Numbered from the stretch's first letter, positions 32,793 to 42,109 are shown. The stretch is DNA of 64,000 nt from Anaerolineae bacterium (GCA_023954475.1 JAMLHW010000012.1:1-64000), one strand, 5' to 3'. Notes: generated by a model not told the origin, from the letters alone. Numbers and translations: made by a program.

Positions 32793-32868
32793 TGCTGCCT
32801 CAGTTCTCCTGTGGCTGTGGCTTTGTGGCCACCGCCTTAACTTCAATGCCTGGAGAATACAAATTTAT

Positions 32869-32922
32869 GTGGTGAGTGGTCATCACCACATCTGGTGATT
32901 GAGGTGGTGATTTGTGTGGTGA
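32869..32922. promoter_or_regulatory. GTGGTGA repeat cluster upstream of the DUF4386 operon
   Basis: GTGGTGA occurs at 32869, 32904 and 32916, CTGGTGA at 32892, and the inverse TCACCAC at 32883. The 32892, 32904 and 32916 copies are spaced exactly 12 bp apart. The cluster lies 77-130 bp upstream of the 32792 start. Direct repeats of an asymmetric box are how MalT-type regulators bind, and two LAL genes lie nearby, but the link is inference. The rest of 32793-33062 shows no gene. Confidence 0.45.
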
Positions 32923-33062
32923 CGGCCGTTTGCCACATCAGCAGCAAAGCGGATTTCTACTCCACGATCTAATCAACTTTTTTAGTAGTCCTACAACAAA
33001 TGATTGTCCCAATCTACGCTTCCATGGTGATCGCAACCTTATCGTAGATATAAATCTTGTTC

Positions 33063-33656
33063 TTATTTGTCGGGGCTGGGGTCGTGATCGGTCTCTTTGA
33101 ACGAGAATCTATATTGCTTTATGTCAAACCCACTAAGCGTAAAAGCGAAAAGACCCAGCGAGATGAGCAACAGTGGCCAGCCAAATTCCAGAGCAAATCC
33201 ACCCAGCCCCACGATGAATTCAAAGAAAACGGCAAAGACGCCAAATAGCCCCAGTCCGATTTTGATATGGTTCCAACCAGCGCGGCTTAGTTTTGGTTTG
33301 GTTTTCAGGGCCCCATAGGCCAACATGCCTAACCCAACTGCGGTGGGATAGATCAAGGTCCAAGTATAGGCCCAGGATGCCCTGTAGCTAATCATTACGT
33401 TTACCCAAAATATCAGGCCGGTCATCGTCGTGACGCTACTAATGATTGACCACACCACGCCGTTTTTTTCGTCCATGAACAAGGCGATAAAAAACAGCGC
33501 GACACCCGGCACAATGATGCGGAAGGGCCATAAGTCAACGCTCAAAAGGGTGCCGAGCAAGGTGTCAAACAGGAGCAAGGCACCGGTTAAAATTGTGATT
33601 TTGCCCAATATTCCAATCGTGGCATGTAGTTTCTGCTTATTACTTTGTTGTTTCAT
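33063..33656 (-). CDS. Multi-pass membrane protein of unknown function
   Basis: A 197-residue protein with five hydrophobic segments (roughly 12-35, 42-62, 70-92, 98-118 and 140-178) and a hydrophilic C-terminus. Early features are G-K-I-T-I-L-T-G-A-L-L-L-F and F-I-A-L-F-M-D-E-K-N-G. GAGGAG lies 7 nt before ATG 33656, deciding the start over a longer frame. No family recognised. Confidence 0.65.
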   Translation of the reverse strand: MKQQSNKQKLHATIGILGKITILTGALLLFDTLLGTLLSVDLWPFRIIVPGVALFFIALFMDEKNGVVWSIISSVTTMTGLIFWVNVMISYRASWAYTWTLIYPTAVGLGMLAYGALKTKPKLSRAGWNHIKIGLGLFGVFAVFFEFIVGLGGFALEFGWPLLLISLGLFAFTLSGFDIKQYRFSFKETDHDPSPDK

Positions 33657-33808
33657 TTTGATTCTCCTCGTATGATATGTAGTAACGGGGACAACCCCAT
33701 TGACAATAAATTGAATCCCTGAGATGCTGCCACAAACAGCCAAGAGGAAACGCTCTTTCTCCTTGTTGCCTTCGGCAGAAGGAGTTCTGCTCCAAGAATG
33801 AGTTTGGA

Positions 33809-33839
33809 GACCTGACAGGTTCTAATAACCTGTCAGGTC
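33809..33839. repeat. Intergenic inverted repeat (CCTGACAGG type)
   Basis: GACCTGACAGGTT, CTAAT, then AACCTGTCAGGTC: 13-bp perfect arms with a 5-nt loop, each arm containing the near-palindrome ACCTGACAGGT. It sits just past the stop of the 33853-34530 gene, as a terminator would. Confidence 0.75.
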
Positions 33840-33852
33840 AATATCCCTCGCA

Positions 33853-34530
33853 TTATGCCGTTACGGTCGCACCTTGCGTTACCGGCGCCGGCTGGCGCAG
33901 CATGTTGATCCCCAACCAGGCAAACCAGACGATCTGGGTCAGCCCGAAGATGCTGGTGCTGATTTCACTGAGTGTTGGAATGACACTGAGCAGCCCCGCG
34001 GCGCCGACGATGAAGCCGAAGAGGCTGAAGGGGCGGGAGAGACGGCCGTTCCGCAGCCCGGCCACGCTCAGCAGCAGCACCCAGATGCCGCCGACCACTT
34101 CCACACCACCGCCCAGGCCATTAAAGATGGAGCCAATCGCCAGCCAGACGGTGGCCGCCTGTTCGGGATTGGCCGCTTGCAGGGCGACTACGGTTTCCAT
34201 GCCCACGATGTAGATCATGCCGCTGGCGATGACGAGCACCGACCAGATGAGGCCGAAGGCGGTGGCGGTGCGTGCCAGGGCAGAATTTTTGCCGTTCAGT
34301 CGCTCATGCAGCGCCAGCGTCAGCACCACCAGCGACGCGCCCCAGGCGACGTAGACAATCAGCATCAGGGCTGTCAGCATCCCCTGATTGGCGACAATGG
34401 CCGCCACCTTGTCCAGCGGGTCGGCGATGCCGCCGACGTTGACCACGGCAATAAAGCCGATAAAACCAATGATGTAGGCCAATGCTTCGTACAATGCGGC
34501 CGCGCCGCCCCACTTCTGTAACTGATTCAT
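33853..34530 (-). CDS. DUF4386-like multi-pass membrane protein
   Basis: A 225-residue protein with six hydrophobic segments, opening M-N-Q-L-Q-K-W-G-G-A-A-A-L-Y-E-A-L-A-Y-I-I-G-F. The overall pattern resembles DUF4386-type proteins such as 31821-32555, though more distantly. AAGGAG precedes the ATG. It lies downstream of, and in the same orientation as, the LAL regulators, with a 157-bp gap that contains the TTGTAG repeats. Confidence 0.65.
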   Translation of the reverse strand: MNQLQKWGGAAALYEALAYIIGFIGFIAVVNVGGIADPLDKVAAIVANQGMLTALMLIVYVAWGASLVVLTLALHERLNGKNSALARTATAFGLIWSVLVIASGMIYIVGMETVVALQAANPEQAATVWLAIGSIFNGLGGGVEVVGGIWVLLLSVAGLRNGRLSRPFSLFGFIVGAAGLLSVIPTLSEISTSIFGLTQIVWFAWLGINMLRQPAPVTQGATVTA

Positions 34531-34614
34531 GTTTTCCTATCTCCTTGTCGTGGGTCTGTTTGTTTGTTGTGTACACAGGATAGGGCAGATGGCAGCATCA
34601 GTCCCTACCAGAAC

Positions 34615-34663
34615 TTGTAGTTGGCGGTGAAAAAAGTTGTAGTTTGTTGGGGGAATGTTGTAG
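34615..34663. promoter_or_regulatory. Three TTGTAG direct repeats at two-turn spacing
   Basis: TTGTAG occurs at 34615, 34637 and 34658, spaced 22 and 21 bp, i.e. on one face of the helix. On the reverse strand these are CTACAA boxes about 85-130 bp upstream of the 34530 start. They lie between LAL regulator 2 and its neighbour and may be binding sites for one of the LAL proteins. Confidence 0.45.
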
Positions 34664-34687
34664 GTAGGTGGGTGAGGGAAACGGCCG

Positions 34688-37432
34688 TTATGCCAACAAA
34701 TCCAGCTCTTTTGCTTTGGTAATCGCCTGTGTGCGGCTGTTCACCCCTAATTTACCGTAGAGATTTTTAGTGTGATAATGCACGGTGTTCACACTCACAA
34801 AAAGGGAAGCGGCGATTTCCTTGTTTTTTAATCCGGTGGCAATGAGAGATAAAATTTCCATCTCTCGTTTTGTGAGCGGATCTATAAGGGATTGGGCAGG
34901 GGCTGGAGACGTTTCTGTCTCGATATTGTGCCCCTCATCTGCAAAGACAGCGAGCAGATCTTCACAATAGGACGGCATGATGCCGCGAACGGCCGTTTCC
35001 GACAAAAGCTTCGCCATCGGCAGCCCTTCATCAACAAAGATGCGAACATAATTTTCTGGTTGGGCCAGCGTGAGTGCTTGTGTCAGTGGACGGAGAGCCG
35101 AGGTAATATCGTTTTGGGCTTCCTTAGCCAGGGCTTGCAAAATCAAGATTTTGATGACGCTTGCTGTTCTTTTTTCTACTTCGGCCAGTTGCAACAGACG
35201 GTCTAACAACTGCACCGTCTGCTGAATGTCATCAGCATCATGAGAATTTCGATGCTGAGCAATGCGTAGCCTGGCCAGCGTCAGGTAGTCAAACTCATGT
35301 AAATAACTAGGCTCATCATCTGTGGAGAAGCCTTGCTTATTGACCCAAGTTTGTGCTTTGTCTAATTGTCCTTGCTTTATCCACACGTGGGCCTTGATAG
35401 CGGCCAACGGCCGCATCTCACTCAGGTGAACTTGCTCAAACCAAGGGTCGGCATCATCAAGGTGGACGAGTGCCTCATCAAACGCTCCTTGACTCACCTT
35501 TCTATCTGCCAAAGCCAGCCTGCTTCGATACTGGTAGGTAGAGTTTGAAGCCTGTTTGCTCAAGGCATCACTCTGTTGCCGATACTCGGCGGCCGTTTTT
35601 GACTCCCCCTGCTGGCGGTGTATTTCGCTCAGGCTCAACAGCAGGTTGGCCGTCCCCCGCACGTTTAAGTCATCTTGAGCATGTACAACAAGCTGTAACG
35701 CTTGCTCACACGTTTGCTTGGCATCATGTAGACGACCTTGCACCATTTGTATATCGGCCAGCAGCGATTTCATGCTAATGGCGGCAATAAGATTGCCACT
35801 ACCATAAGAACTGGTGAAAGAATTGCTGAAGGTTTCGCAAGCAGATAACAACGCGCCATTGGCGAAGTAACTAATGCCTAGTATTGGTTCGGCGAGGGCG
35901 CGACCAAGGTGATCATCTTCGGGCAAGAGATCGAGCGCCTGCCTTGCGTGTCTGATCGCGCCAACCGTATCGTCCGCCACAAGCGCGGCGACGGCACGAG
36001 CCGAGGCGATGGAGACGGGCAGCCGCTTAAATTTCTCTTCATCGACAACAACCATCCCCAACGCCTCTTGTTCTGCCTCAGAGCGTTTGAGCCACTGTTC
36101 AGCCTCTTGCAGACGCCGCTCACAGGCATCCCGTTCGCTACGAAAGATTAGATGAGCCCAGGCATAACTGACAATGAGTACTGGCCTCAGGCGAATAACT
36201 GAATCCGGCAGGACATCAAGCGATTGCCACCAAGGATCTGATCGGTGGGTGTATATGATGCTCCATGCCAGCTCCATATGGTGGGCGGCCCGCTCAAAAT
36301 CGTTGGCTGCCAGGGCATGGCGAATGGCATCATTCGAACGGCCGTTTGCTGCATACCAATCGCTCGCACGCTGGTGTAATGGCGTTCCCAAATCTGGTTG
36401 CTCCTGAGCCAGTCGCTGCCGCAGCAAATCGGCAAAGAGATGATGATAGCGATACCAGCGCCGCTCGTTGTCCAGCGGCACGAGGAACAGGTTGGCGCGA
36501 TCCAGTGATTCTAACATTTCCTGGCCATCGTCGTCGCCGGTCAGGGCATCGCACAAAGAACCGGTGAGTTGGGTGAGCACGGCCGTTTTCAACAAAAATT
36601 CCTGCACATGTTCCGGCTGCTGGTGCAGCACCTCTTCCAGCAAATAATCAAGTACAAAGCGGTGGCTGCCGGTAAAGGATTGGACGAACCCTGACACATC
36701 CGCCTGGCCGCGCATGGATAAAGCGGCCATTTGCAGCCCGGCGACCCAGCCTTCGGTGCGGGCTTCCAGGGCGGCAATCTGGTCTTCGGTCAGGTCCAGC
36801 CCCATTACCTTCCGCAGGAAAACGGCGGTTTCCGCCACCGTAAAGCGCAAATCTGCCGCCCGCAGTTCCGTGAGCAAGCCGCGCACGCGCAGCCGCGCCA
36901 GCGGCAGGTTGGGGTCCTCGCGCGAGGTGATCACCAGATGCAGCTGTGGCGGCAGATTATCCAGGAGGAAGGTCACCGCCTCGTCAATCGGTCGCGAATC
37001 AACGGCGTGGTAATCATCCAGCACCAACATGAGCGCATCCGGCTGTTGGGCAATATCGTTGAGTAAGGTTGTCAATACGCTGGACACTGGCAGCGGCGAC
37101 GCTTGCAGCAACGGTAGCGCCGACGCGCCAATATACGGATCAACACGTTGCAAAGCGGCGATGACGTAAGACAGGAACTGGGCCAACTCGCTGTCGTTTT
37201 CGTCCAGCGACAGCCAGGCGATTTGTGCGGGGCTTGGGGCAGTACTTTCTGTTTGCAAGGCATCAAGCCAACTGCTGACCAATGTTGTTTTGCCGAAACC
37301 AGCGGGAGCGGAGATGAGCGTTAGCTTGCCTGCCAGCCCCTGATTGAGTGTTTTGATCAGGCGCGGACGGGTAACGAGAGACGGCCGTAATCGAGGCAGA
37401 TACAGTTTGGTTTGTAACAAGTCGCCGGACAT
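34688..37432 (-). CDS. LuxR-family MalT-like (LAL) transcriptional regulator 2
   Basis: A 914-residue regulator with [12 protein letters not shown] (Walker A near residue 40), L-M-L-V-L-D-D-Y-H-A-V (Walker B), a long TPR region and a C-terminal LuxR helix-turn-helix (L-T-K-R-E-M-E-I-L-S-L-I-A-T-G-L-K-N-K-E-I). Its N-terminal 300 residues are strikingly similar to LAL regulator 3, 26 bp upstream, so they are tandem duplicates. TATAAT sits 6 nt before the ATG. AACGGCCGTT words occur at 34988 and 36337, plus one across the stop codon. Confidence 0.9.
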   Translation of the reverse strand: MSGDLLQTKLYLPRLRPSLVTRPRLIKTLNQGLAGKLTLISAPAGFGKTTLVSSWLDALQTESTAPSPAQIAWLSLDENDSELAQFLSYVIAALQRVDPYIGASALPLLQASPLPVSSVLTTLLNDIAQQPDALMLVLDDYHAVDSRPIDEAVTFLLDNLPPQLHLVITSREDPNLPLARLRVRGLLTELRAADLRFTVAETAVFLRKVMGLDLTEDQIAALEARTEGWVAGLQMAALSMRGQADVSGFVQSFTGSHRFVLDYLLEEVLHQQPEHVQEFLLKTAVLTQLTGSLCDALTGDDDGQEMLESLDRANLFLVPLDNERRWYRYHHLFADLLRQRLAQEQPDLGTPLHQRASDWYAANGRSNDAIRHALAANDFERAAHHMELAWSIIYTHRSDPWWQSLDVLPDSVIRLRPVLIVSYAWAHLIFRSERDACERRLQEAEQWLKRSEAEQEALGMVVVDEEKFKRLPVSIASARAVAALVADDTVGAIRHARQALDLLPEDDHLGRALAEPILGISYFANGALLSACETFSNSFTSSYGSGNLIAAISMKSLLADIQMVQGRLHDAKQTCEQALQLVVHAQDDLNVRGTANLLLSLSEIHRQQGESKTAAEYRQQSDALSKQASNSTYQYRSRLALADRKVSQGAFDEALVHLDDADPWFEQVHLSEMRPLAAIKAHVWIKQGQLDKAQTWVNKQGFSTDDEPSYLHEFDYLTLARLRIAQHRNSHDADDIQQTVQLLDRLLQLAEVEKRTASVIKILILQALAKEAQNDITSALRPLTQALTLAQPENYVRIFVDEGLPMAKLLSETAVRGIMPSYCEDLLAVFADEGHNIETETSPAPAQSLIDPLTKREMEILSLIATGLKNKEIAASLFVSVNTVHYHTKNLYGKLGVNSRTQAITKAKELDLLA

Positions 37433-37438
37433 GAGGCC

Positions 37439-37444
37439 ATTATA
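37439..37444 (-). promoter_or_regulatory. Candidate -10 box for a leaderless LAL regulator 2 mRNA
   Basis: Reverse strand TATAAT, then GGCCTC, then the ATG at 37432. No Shine-Dalgarno sequence is present. It lies in the 26-bp gap after LAL regulator 3. Confidence 0.55.
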
Positions 37445-37458
37445 GGGGATAAGTGGAT

Positions 37459-40089
37459 TTAGAGTAAGTTGAGTTCTTCCGCGCGGGAAACGGCCGTTCG
37501 CCGACTATTCACCCCCAGCTTCGAATAAATATTTTTCGTATGCGTGCGCAGCGTGTTCAGGGAAATCATCAGCTCGCGGGCAATTTCGGGGCCGGTGAGA
37601 TTGGTGGTAAGCAGCCTGAGTACCTCTAGTTCGCGTTCCGACAGGGGATCAAAGAGAGGTTGAGCAGTGGGTGGAGAATCGGCCGAATCCCCAAATGCCG
37701 CAAACACCTGCTGCGCAAACAGCGATGCCGCGCCTCCCCTGACCATCTCCCGCAGCAGCGCCGCCATCGGTGCTCCTTCATCCACAAACAAGCGCAGCAG
37801 GCCGCCCGGCTCAGCCAGTGCCAACGCCTCCTCGACCGTTTGCATCGCCATCTCGCCTTCACCGGCAGCCTGATGGGCTAACGCTTGCAGAAGCAACACC
37901 TTGAGCCGCATGTCGGCCCATTCGTTTGCTTCTGCCTGCTGCCGCATCGGTTCCAATGCCGCTAACGCTGCGGAGGGATCACCTTGAGCCTGCTTCACAC
38001 GTGCCTCGCTGAGGGGTATGTCTTGCGATTTGGCTAACCGAGCGGCAGCGGCGAGATTGCCCTGCTGCAGATGGATTTGGATGCGAACGGCCGTTATCGC
38101 CCCCATCTGATGATCAAAATGCTTCTGCTGTACGAACTGCTCCGCTTCGGCCAACGTCGTGAATGCAGCCGCCGCATTGCCCTGCGCCAGTTGCACGCGG
38201 GCCAGCAGAATACCACAGGTGGCAGGCGTATCCACATTTTCCAACTGCCGCGCCAGTTCGAGACCCTGCTGTGCATACCGTTCCGCAGCACCTAAATCAT
38301 TCCATTGGTAATGGATGCGGGCCAGTCCCACACATGCTTCGCATGCTGCCGGCCATGGCGGATCACCGACCAAGTATAGGATGCGTTGGAAGGTTTCCGC
38401 TGCCTGATGAAGTTGATTTTCGGTTTCCTGAATCTGTCCCATGCAGGTCATGGCGGCGATTTCAGTCATGATATTGCCCGATTTCTGGCTTTGGGCGATC
38501 GTTTCGGCATAAGCCTCCTTCGCCGCCGCCCGTTTCCCCTGAACCTGATAGGCATAGCCCAGCGTCCAGGTGGTGGTAGTGCGCATGGGCGCGTTGTCGG
38601 GGTACAGCAGCTCCAGAGCACGACGAGATTGCGTGATGATCTTTTCGGCCTCATTTTTTACAACGCCCAACATGGCCCGGTTTGCCGCAATCTGGCCAAG
38701 CAGATCGTTTGTTTTGTCGTCTGGTGCCATGTCTTGCAGTGCCGTTTCTGCCGCTTGCAGGATTTCTTCGATGTTATCGTGCAGGCGACCGGTCAGGGTG
38801 AGTACGGAGGCGTACGTCACCCACAAGGCAGGCCTGGCCTTAAATTCGCTTTCCGGCAGCGATTCCATCCAGTGCCGTACCGGAATCGCCTCGCCCCGAA
38901 AATAGAGCGGCAACCCATCCCCTTCGATTAGACGCAGCGCACAGTCTACGTCATTGGCGGCTGTCGCGTGATAAAACGCTTCCAGTTCAAACCCATTGAC
39001 TTCGTACCATTCACTGGCCCGGATGTGCAGCGTATTGACAATACTCTCTGTGGCACTCTCCTGTAATCGCTGTCGCAGCAGCTCTGCAAAAAGATGATGA
39101 TACCGGTACCAATGTCGCTCGTTGTCCAGCGGCACGAGGAACAGGTTAGCGCGATCCAGTAATTCCAGAATCTCTCGACTATTGGCTTCTCCGGTCAGAA
39201 CATCACAGAGGGAACCGGTGAGTTGGTTGAGAACGGCCGTTTTTAGTAAAAACGCCTGCACATCATCCGGCTGCTGATGCAGCACCTCTTCCAACAGGTA
39301 GTCGAGCACAAAACGATGGCTGCCGGTGAAGGATTGGATGAAACCGGACACATCGTCTTGGCCACGCATGGATAGCGGCCCTTGCAAAGCCAGGGCGGCC
39401 ATTTGCAACCCGGCAATCCAGCCTTCGGTGCGGGATTCCAGCGCGGCGATTTGGTCTTCTGTCAGGTTCAGTCCCATCGCTTGCTGCAGGAAATCGGCCG
39501 ATTCCGCCACCGTAAAACGCAAATCTGCCGCCCGCAACTCCGTTAGCAGATCGCGCACGCGGAGCCGCGCCAGCGGCAGGTTAGGATCCTCGCGGGTGGT
39601 CATGACCAGATGCAACTGCGGCGGCATGTGGTCGAGCAGAAAGGTGAGCGCCCGATCTACTGGCTGCGACTCCACCACATGGTAATCATCCAAAACCAGG
39701 GCGAATTCTTGGGAAGCAGCAGCGATTTCGTTGAGCAAAGAGGTGAGGAGTGGGTCTGTGGCGGGTTGCTGCGCACCTTGCAAGATTTCCAAAACGCGCT
39801 GCCCGATGTTGGGCACAACCGTCTGCAGAGCGGCCACAAAGTAGGTGAGAAAGTGGCTGAGATCGCCATCCCGTTCATCTAGAGAGACCCAGGCAAACGG
39901 CCGTCCCCCACCATCAATCCACTCGCTAACCAATGTTGTTTTACCAAAGCCGGCTGGAGCAGAGATCAGAGTCAGTTTCCGTTGCAGGTGCAAACCTTGA
40001 TTGAGTTTTTGGATGAGATGTGGGCGCGGGACGAGAGAAGGCCGTAATCGTGGTATATATAATTTGGTTTGCAGCAGCTCTCCAGGCAT
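37459..40089 (-). CDS. LuxR-family MalT-like (LAL) transcriptional regulator 3
   Basis: An 876-residue regulator: STAND ATPase with [12 protein letters not shown], Walker B in [12 protein letters not shown]-like middle, and LuxR helix-turn-helix ([21 protein letters not shown]). The phrase E-E-V-L-H-Q-Q-P and flanks are shared with LAL regulator 2. I choose ATG 40089 over 40098 because TATAAT (40097-40102) overlaps the latter. It contains both AACGGCCGTT (three copies) and host-like ATCGGCCGAA/ATCGGCCGAT variants. Confidence 0.88.
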   Translation of the reverse strand: MPGELLQTKLYIPRLRPSLVPRPHLIQKLNQGLHLQRKLTLISAPAGFGKTTLVSEWIDGGGRPFAWVSLDERDGDLSHFLTYFVAALQTVVPNIGQRVLEILQGAQQPATDPLLTSLLNEIAAASQEFALVLDDYHVVESQPVDRALTFLLDHMPPQLHLVMTTREDPNLPLARLRVRDLLTELRAADLRFTVAESADFLQQAMGLNLTEDQIAALESRTEGWIAGLQMAALALQGPLSMRGQDDVSGFIQSFTGSHRFVLDYLLEEVLHQQPDDVQAFLLKTAVLNQLTGSLCDVLTGEANSREILELLDRANLFLVPLDNERHWYRYHHLFAELLRQRLQESATESIVNTLHIRASEWYEVNGFELEAFYHATAANDVDCALRLIEGDGLPLYFRGEAIPVRHWMESLPESEFKARPALWVTYASVLTLTGRLHDNIEEILQAAETALQDMAPDDKTNDLLGQIAANRAMLGVVKNEAEKIITQSRRALELLYPDNAPMRTTTTWTLGYAYQVQGKRAAAKEAYAETIAQSQKSGNIMTEIAAMTCMGQIQETENQLHQAAETFQRILYLVGDPPWPAACEACVGLARIHYQWNDLGAAERYAQQGLELARQLENVDTPATCGILLARVQLAQGNAAAAFTTLAEAEQFVQQKHFDHQMGAITAVRIQIHLQQGNLAAAARLAKSQDIPLSEARVKQAQGDPSAALAALEPMRQQAEANEWADMRLKVLLLQALAHQAAGEGEMAMQTVEEALALAEPGGLLRLFVDEGAPMAALLREMVRGGAASLFAQQVFAAFGDSADSPPTAQPLFDPLSERELEVLRLLTTNLTGPEIARELMISLNTLRTHTKNIYSKLGVNSRRTAVSRAEELNLL

Positions 40090-40096
40090 GGAACCC

Positions 40097-40102
40097 ATTA
40101 TA
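40097..40102 (-). promoter_or_regulatory. Candidate -10 box for a leaderless LAL regulator 3 mRNA
   Basis: Reverse strand TATAAT, 7 nt (GGGTTCC), then ATG 40089, without a Shine-Dalgarno sequence. The same layout as at LAL regulators 1 and 2. Confidence 0.55.
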
Positions 40103-40144
40103 GCGGAAAGTATTTATGCTATCTTAAACATGCCTTTTACTACT

Positions 40145-40228
40145 CTGTAACAAAAGAAGCCTAGCTTTTTCGTCTGGTGCAAACGCTACTCATAGCAAAA
40201 GCTAGGCTTCTGAAAATTTCTGTTACAG
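40145..40228. repeat. Large intergenic inverted repeat at the island edge
   Basis: AGAAGCCTAGCTTTT (40155-40169) is repeated inverted at 40197-40211, with outer arms CTGTAACA (40145-40152) and TGTTACAG (40221-40228) displaced by an 8-nt insertion on one side. It fills half of the gap between the GH17-like gene end and the LAL regulator start. It could be a MITE-like element or a strong terminator for the glycan operon. Confidence 0.65.
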
Positions 40229-40266
40229 TGTATTTACCGCACTCAGATAAAATGGAAAAACTGGCG

Positions 40267-41229
40267 TTATAAATCCTTCCCCAAAATCGTTTGAATTACC
40301 AGTTTCGGTGTACGATCTACAGTAAAAAGCCCCCAATGTTTTTCGGGTTCGTTTGGGTCAGGCGATCCTTTCCAGGGTTCGTCGAAAGCTTCGAACACGA
40401 AGGTCAAAATACCTTCTTCCTCTGTCCATGCCATCAGTTGCTGGTAGTATTGGGCTTGTAATGTTTCAGATGCATTCCAAGGCTCAATGCCCCGTCCATT
40501 AGATGCAGTTGGCCAACCCGCCTCAGTAATTACCACTGGTTTATTGGGATAATGTTGTACAACTGCATTGAAGTTTTGTTTGGTATATTCCAGTGCATCT
40601 TCCAGCGTGCGATATTCCCATACCGGATATGTATGCATCGAAATAAAATCTAGCTCAGCAGCTAGAGGTGCCAGTCTATATAGCCATGGCACATAGTTCT
40701 CGCAAAACGTAACCGGCTGTGAAACGGCTTCGTTGACCCGGCGAGCATATGCAACCAGACTGTCGACAGGAACCATGTGGTCGGTCCATTCGACACTTGC
40801 TTCGTTGCCTATTGAAACCGCAAAAACGATATCGGAGTAGAGATTGGCTAACGCAATCAAATGGTCGATTTGATGCCTGTTTGCCAGTCGGTTTGCGGTA
40901 AGCGTTTCTTCACTGAACTCGGCTCCCCATGGACAATTGGGGTTGCTCACCTCAGCGCCCATATCTACGCCCAACAATACCTTGAAGTCTAACCCCGTAT
41001 CGCGGATCACTTTCAGCGTCGTGTCGGCATGTGGGCCACTATCGTACAGTCTGATGAACGACCAATTTTGCGCCAGGATCAGGAGGTCTTCTTTTATTTC
41101 GGCATAGCTTGGGAAAATCCCCTGCCGGGGATCCTGTCCCTCACGGTAGCCAGAATAGCAAATTGCATTGTCGCGGCTTCGACCAAGGAATTGATCGAGC
41201 CGCGCCTGTTTCTCTGATAGCTTAGACAT
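40267..41229 (-). CDS. GH17-like beta-glucanase, second copy (cytoplasmic)
   Basis: A 320-residue TIM-barrel protein of the GH17 type without a signal peptide. The acid/base glutamate is in V-S-I-G-N-E-A-S near residue 175, and the nucleophile in V-V-I-T-E-A-G-W-P-T near 255; W-S-F-I-R-L-Y-D near 57 is also typical. GH17 enzymes cut beta-1,3 (and 1,3-1,4) glucans. Being intracellular, it probably acts on imported oligosaccharides. It overlaps the first copy by 8 bp and is the last gene of the locus. Confidence 0.8.
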   Translation of the reverse strand: MSKLSEKQARLDQFLGRSRDNAICYSGYREGQDPRQGIFPSYAEIKEDLLILAQNWSFIRLYDSGPHADTTLKVIRDTGLDFKVLLGVDMGAEVSNPNCPWGAEFSEETLTANRLANRHQIDHLIALANLYSDIVFAVSIGNEASVEWTDHMVPVDSLVAYARRVNEAVSQPVTFCENYVPWLYRLAPLAAELDFISMHTYPVWEYRTLEDALEYTKQNFNAVVQHYPNKPVVITEAGWPTASNGRGIEPWNASETLQAQYYQQLMAWTEEEGILTFVFEAFDEPWKGSPDPNEPEKHWGLFTVDRTPKLVIQTILGKDL

Positions 41230-42109
41230 ATTTCATGTTCCCGTGTTTGTCCCACAGCCCCCAGAAAGCACCCACGGCGCCTTCATGCTCTATCTTCCAG
41301 ACCTCGTCAAAAGAAGAGAAGTAAAATATTTCGATTCCTTCTTCTTCAGCCCATTGGTAAGCGTTGACGAAATAACGGACTGCGTTTTCAAAGGAGGGGA
41401 CAGACCCCCATTCGGCCGAACCGAGATTAGGCCAACCGGTCTCGCTAATAATTACGCGCTTGCCCTTCGCTGCAATAGTCGCCTGCCGGTACATTTCCTT
41501 CATATAAACGAGTGCATGCTCGGCGGGACAGCCTTCCCAGAACGGATAGCAGTTGGCGAATATCACCTCACAAGCGTCGCTGACACGCGGATAGTCAACA
41601 AATTTGAAATAGGCGTCCACATAGCCCGTCGGAACGTCCGGCGCGCCCGCTTTCGCCCGGTTGATGTAGTCAATCAGTTGATCCTCCGACATTTCATCCC
41701 GCAGCAGAACCTCATTACCGACCGCCAACAGATTGGCATAACCCGCTCTGGCGACCTCAAGGGCATTGTTGAGTTCCAATGCATTGTGATCGTGATTGTC
41801 GTCGAGCCAGACGCCCACCATCGTTTTGAGCCCAAGCTCTGTTGCAACTCGAGGGATCAGTTCATTGCCCTCTGTACAAGAAAAAGTGCGCACCCACTCA
41901 ACATAAGGCTGAATGATGCTGAGACGCTCCCTGATTTGAGCCTCCGTGATTTGTGTGCCGGGACCTTGTCCCTCGATATACGGGCTAAAACAAATTCCGT
42001 GAATTTTCTGCTCTAAGATGTTGGCCACAAGCGCTTTCAAATCATCGATCGATAGACTTGAAATATCTATTCCTGCCAGGGACCGTTTTCTAGAATATAA
42101 GTTGGACAC
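41222..42109 (-). CDS. GH17-like beta-glucanase, first copy (cytoplasmic)
   Basis: A 295-residue GH17-type protein with A-V-G-N-E-V-L near residue 140 and I-S-E-T-G-W-P-N near 225 as the two catalytic glutamates. There is no signal peptide. I choose GTG 42109 because GGAG lies 6 nt upstream; the longest frame would begin at a TTG (42193) inside a palindromic repeat, which is implausible. It shares its plan with the second copy but is clearly diverged, suggesting different chain-length or linkage preferences. Confidence 0.78.
   Translation of the reverse strand: MSNLYSRKRSLAGIDISSLSIDDLKALVANILEQKIHGICFSPYIEGQGPGTQITEAQIRERLSIIQPYVEWVRTFSCTEGNELIPRVATELGLKTMVGVWLDDNHDHNALELNNALEVARAGYANLLAVGNEVLLRDEMSEDQLIDYINRAKAGAPDVPTGYVDAYFKFVDYPRVSDACEVIFANCYPFWEGCPAEHALVYMKEMYRQATIAAKGKRVIISETGWPNLGSAEWGSVPSFENAVRYFVNAYQWAEEEGIEIFYFSSFDEVWKIEHEGAVGAFWGLWDKHGNMKYV

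Larger units (their letters stand above)
29530..39241. repeat. Island-specific iterated palindrome AACGGCCGTT (9 perfect copies)
   Basis: Starts: 29530, 30606, 31496, 34680, 34988, 36337, 37489, 38096, 39232. I found none outside this interval. Most genic copies read Thr-Ala-Val, the same codon phase as TTCGGCCGAA. Variants such as GACGGCCGTT and CACGGCCGTT are also confined mainly to this part. Confidence 0.88.
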
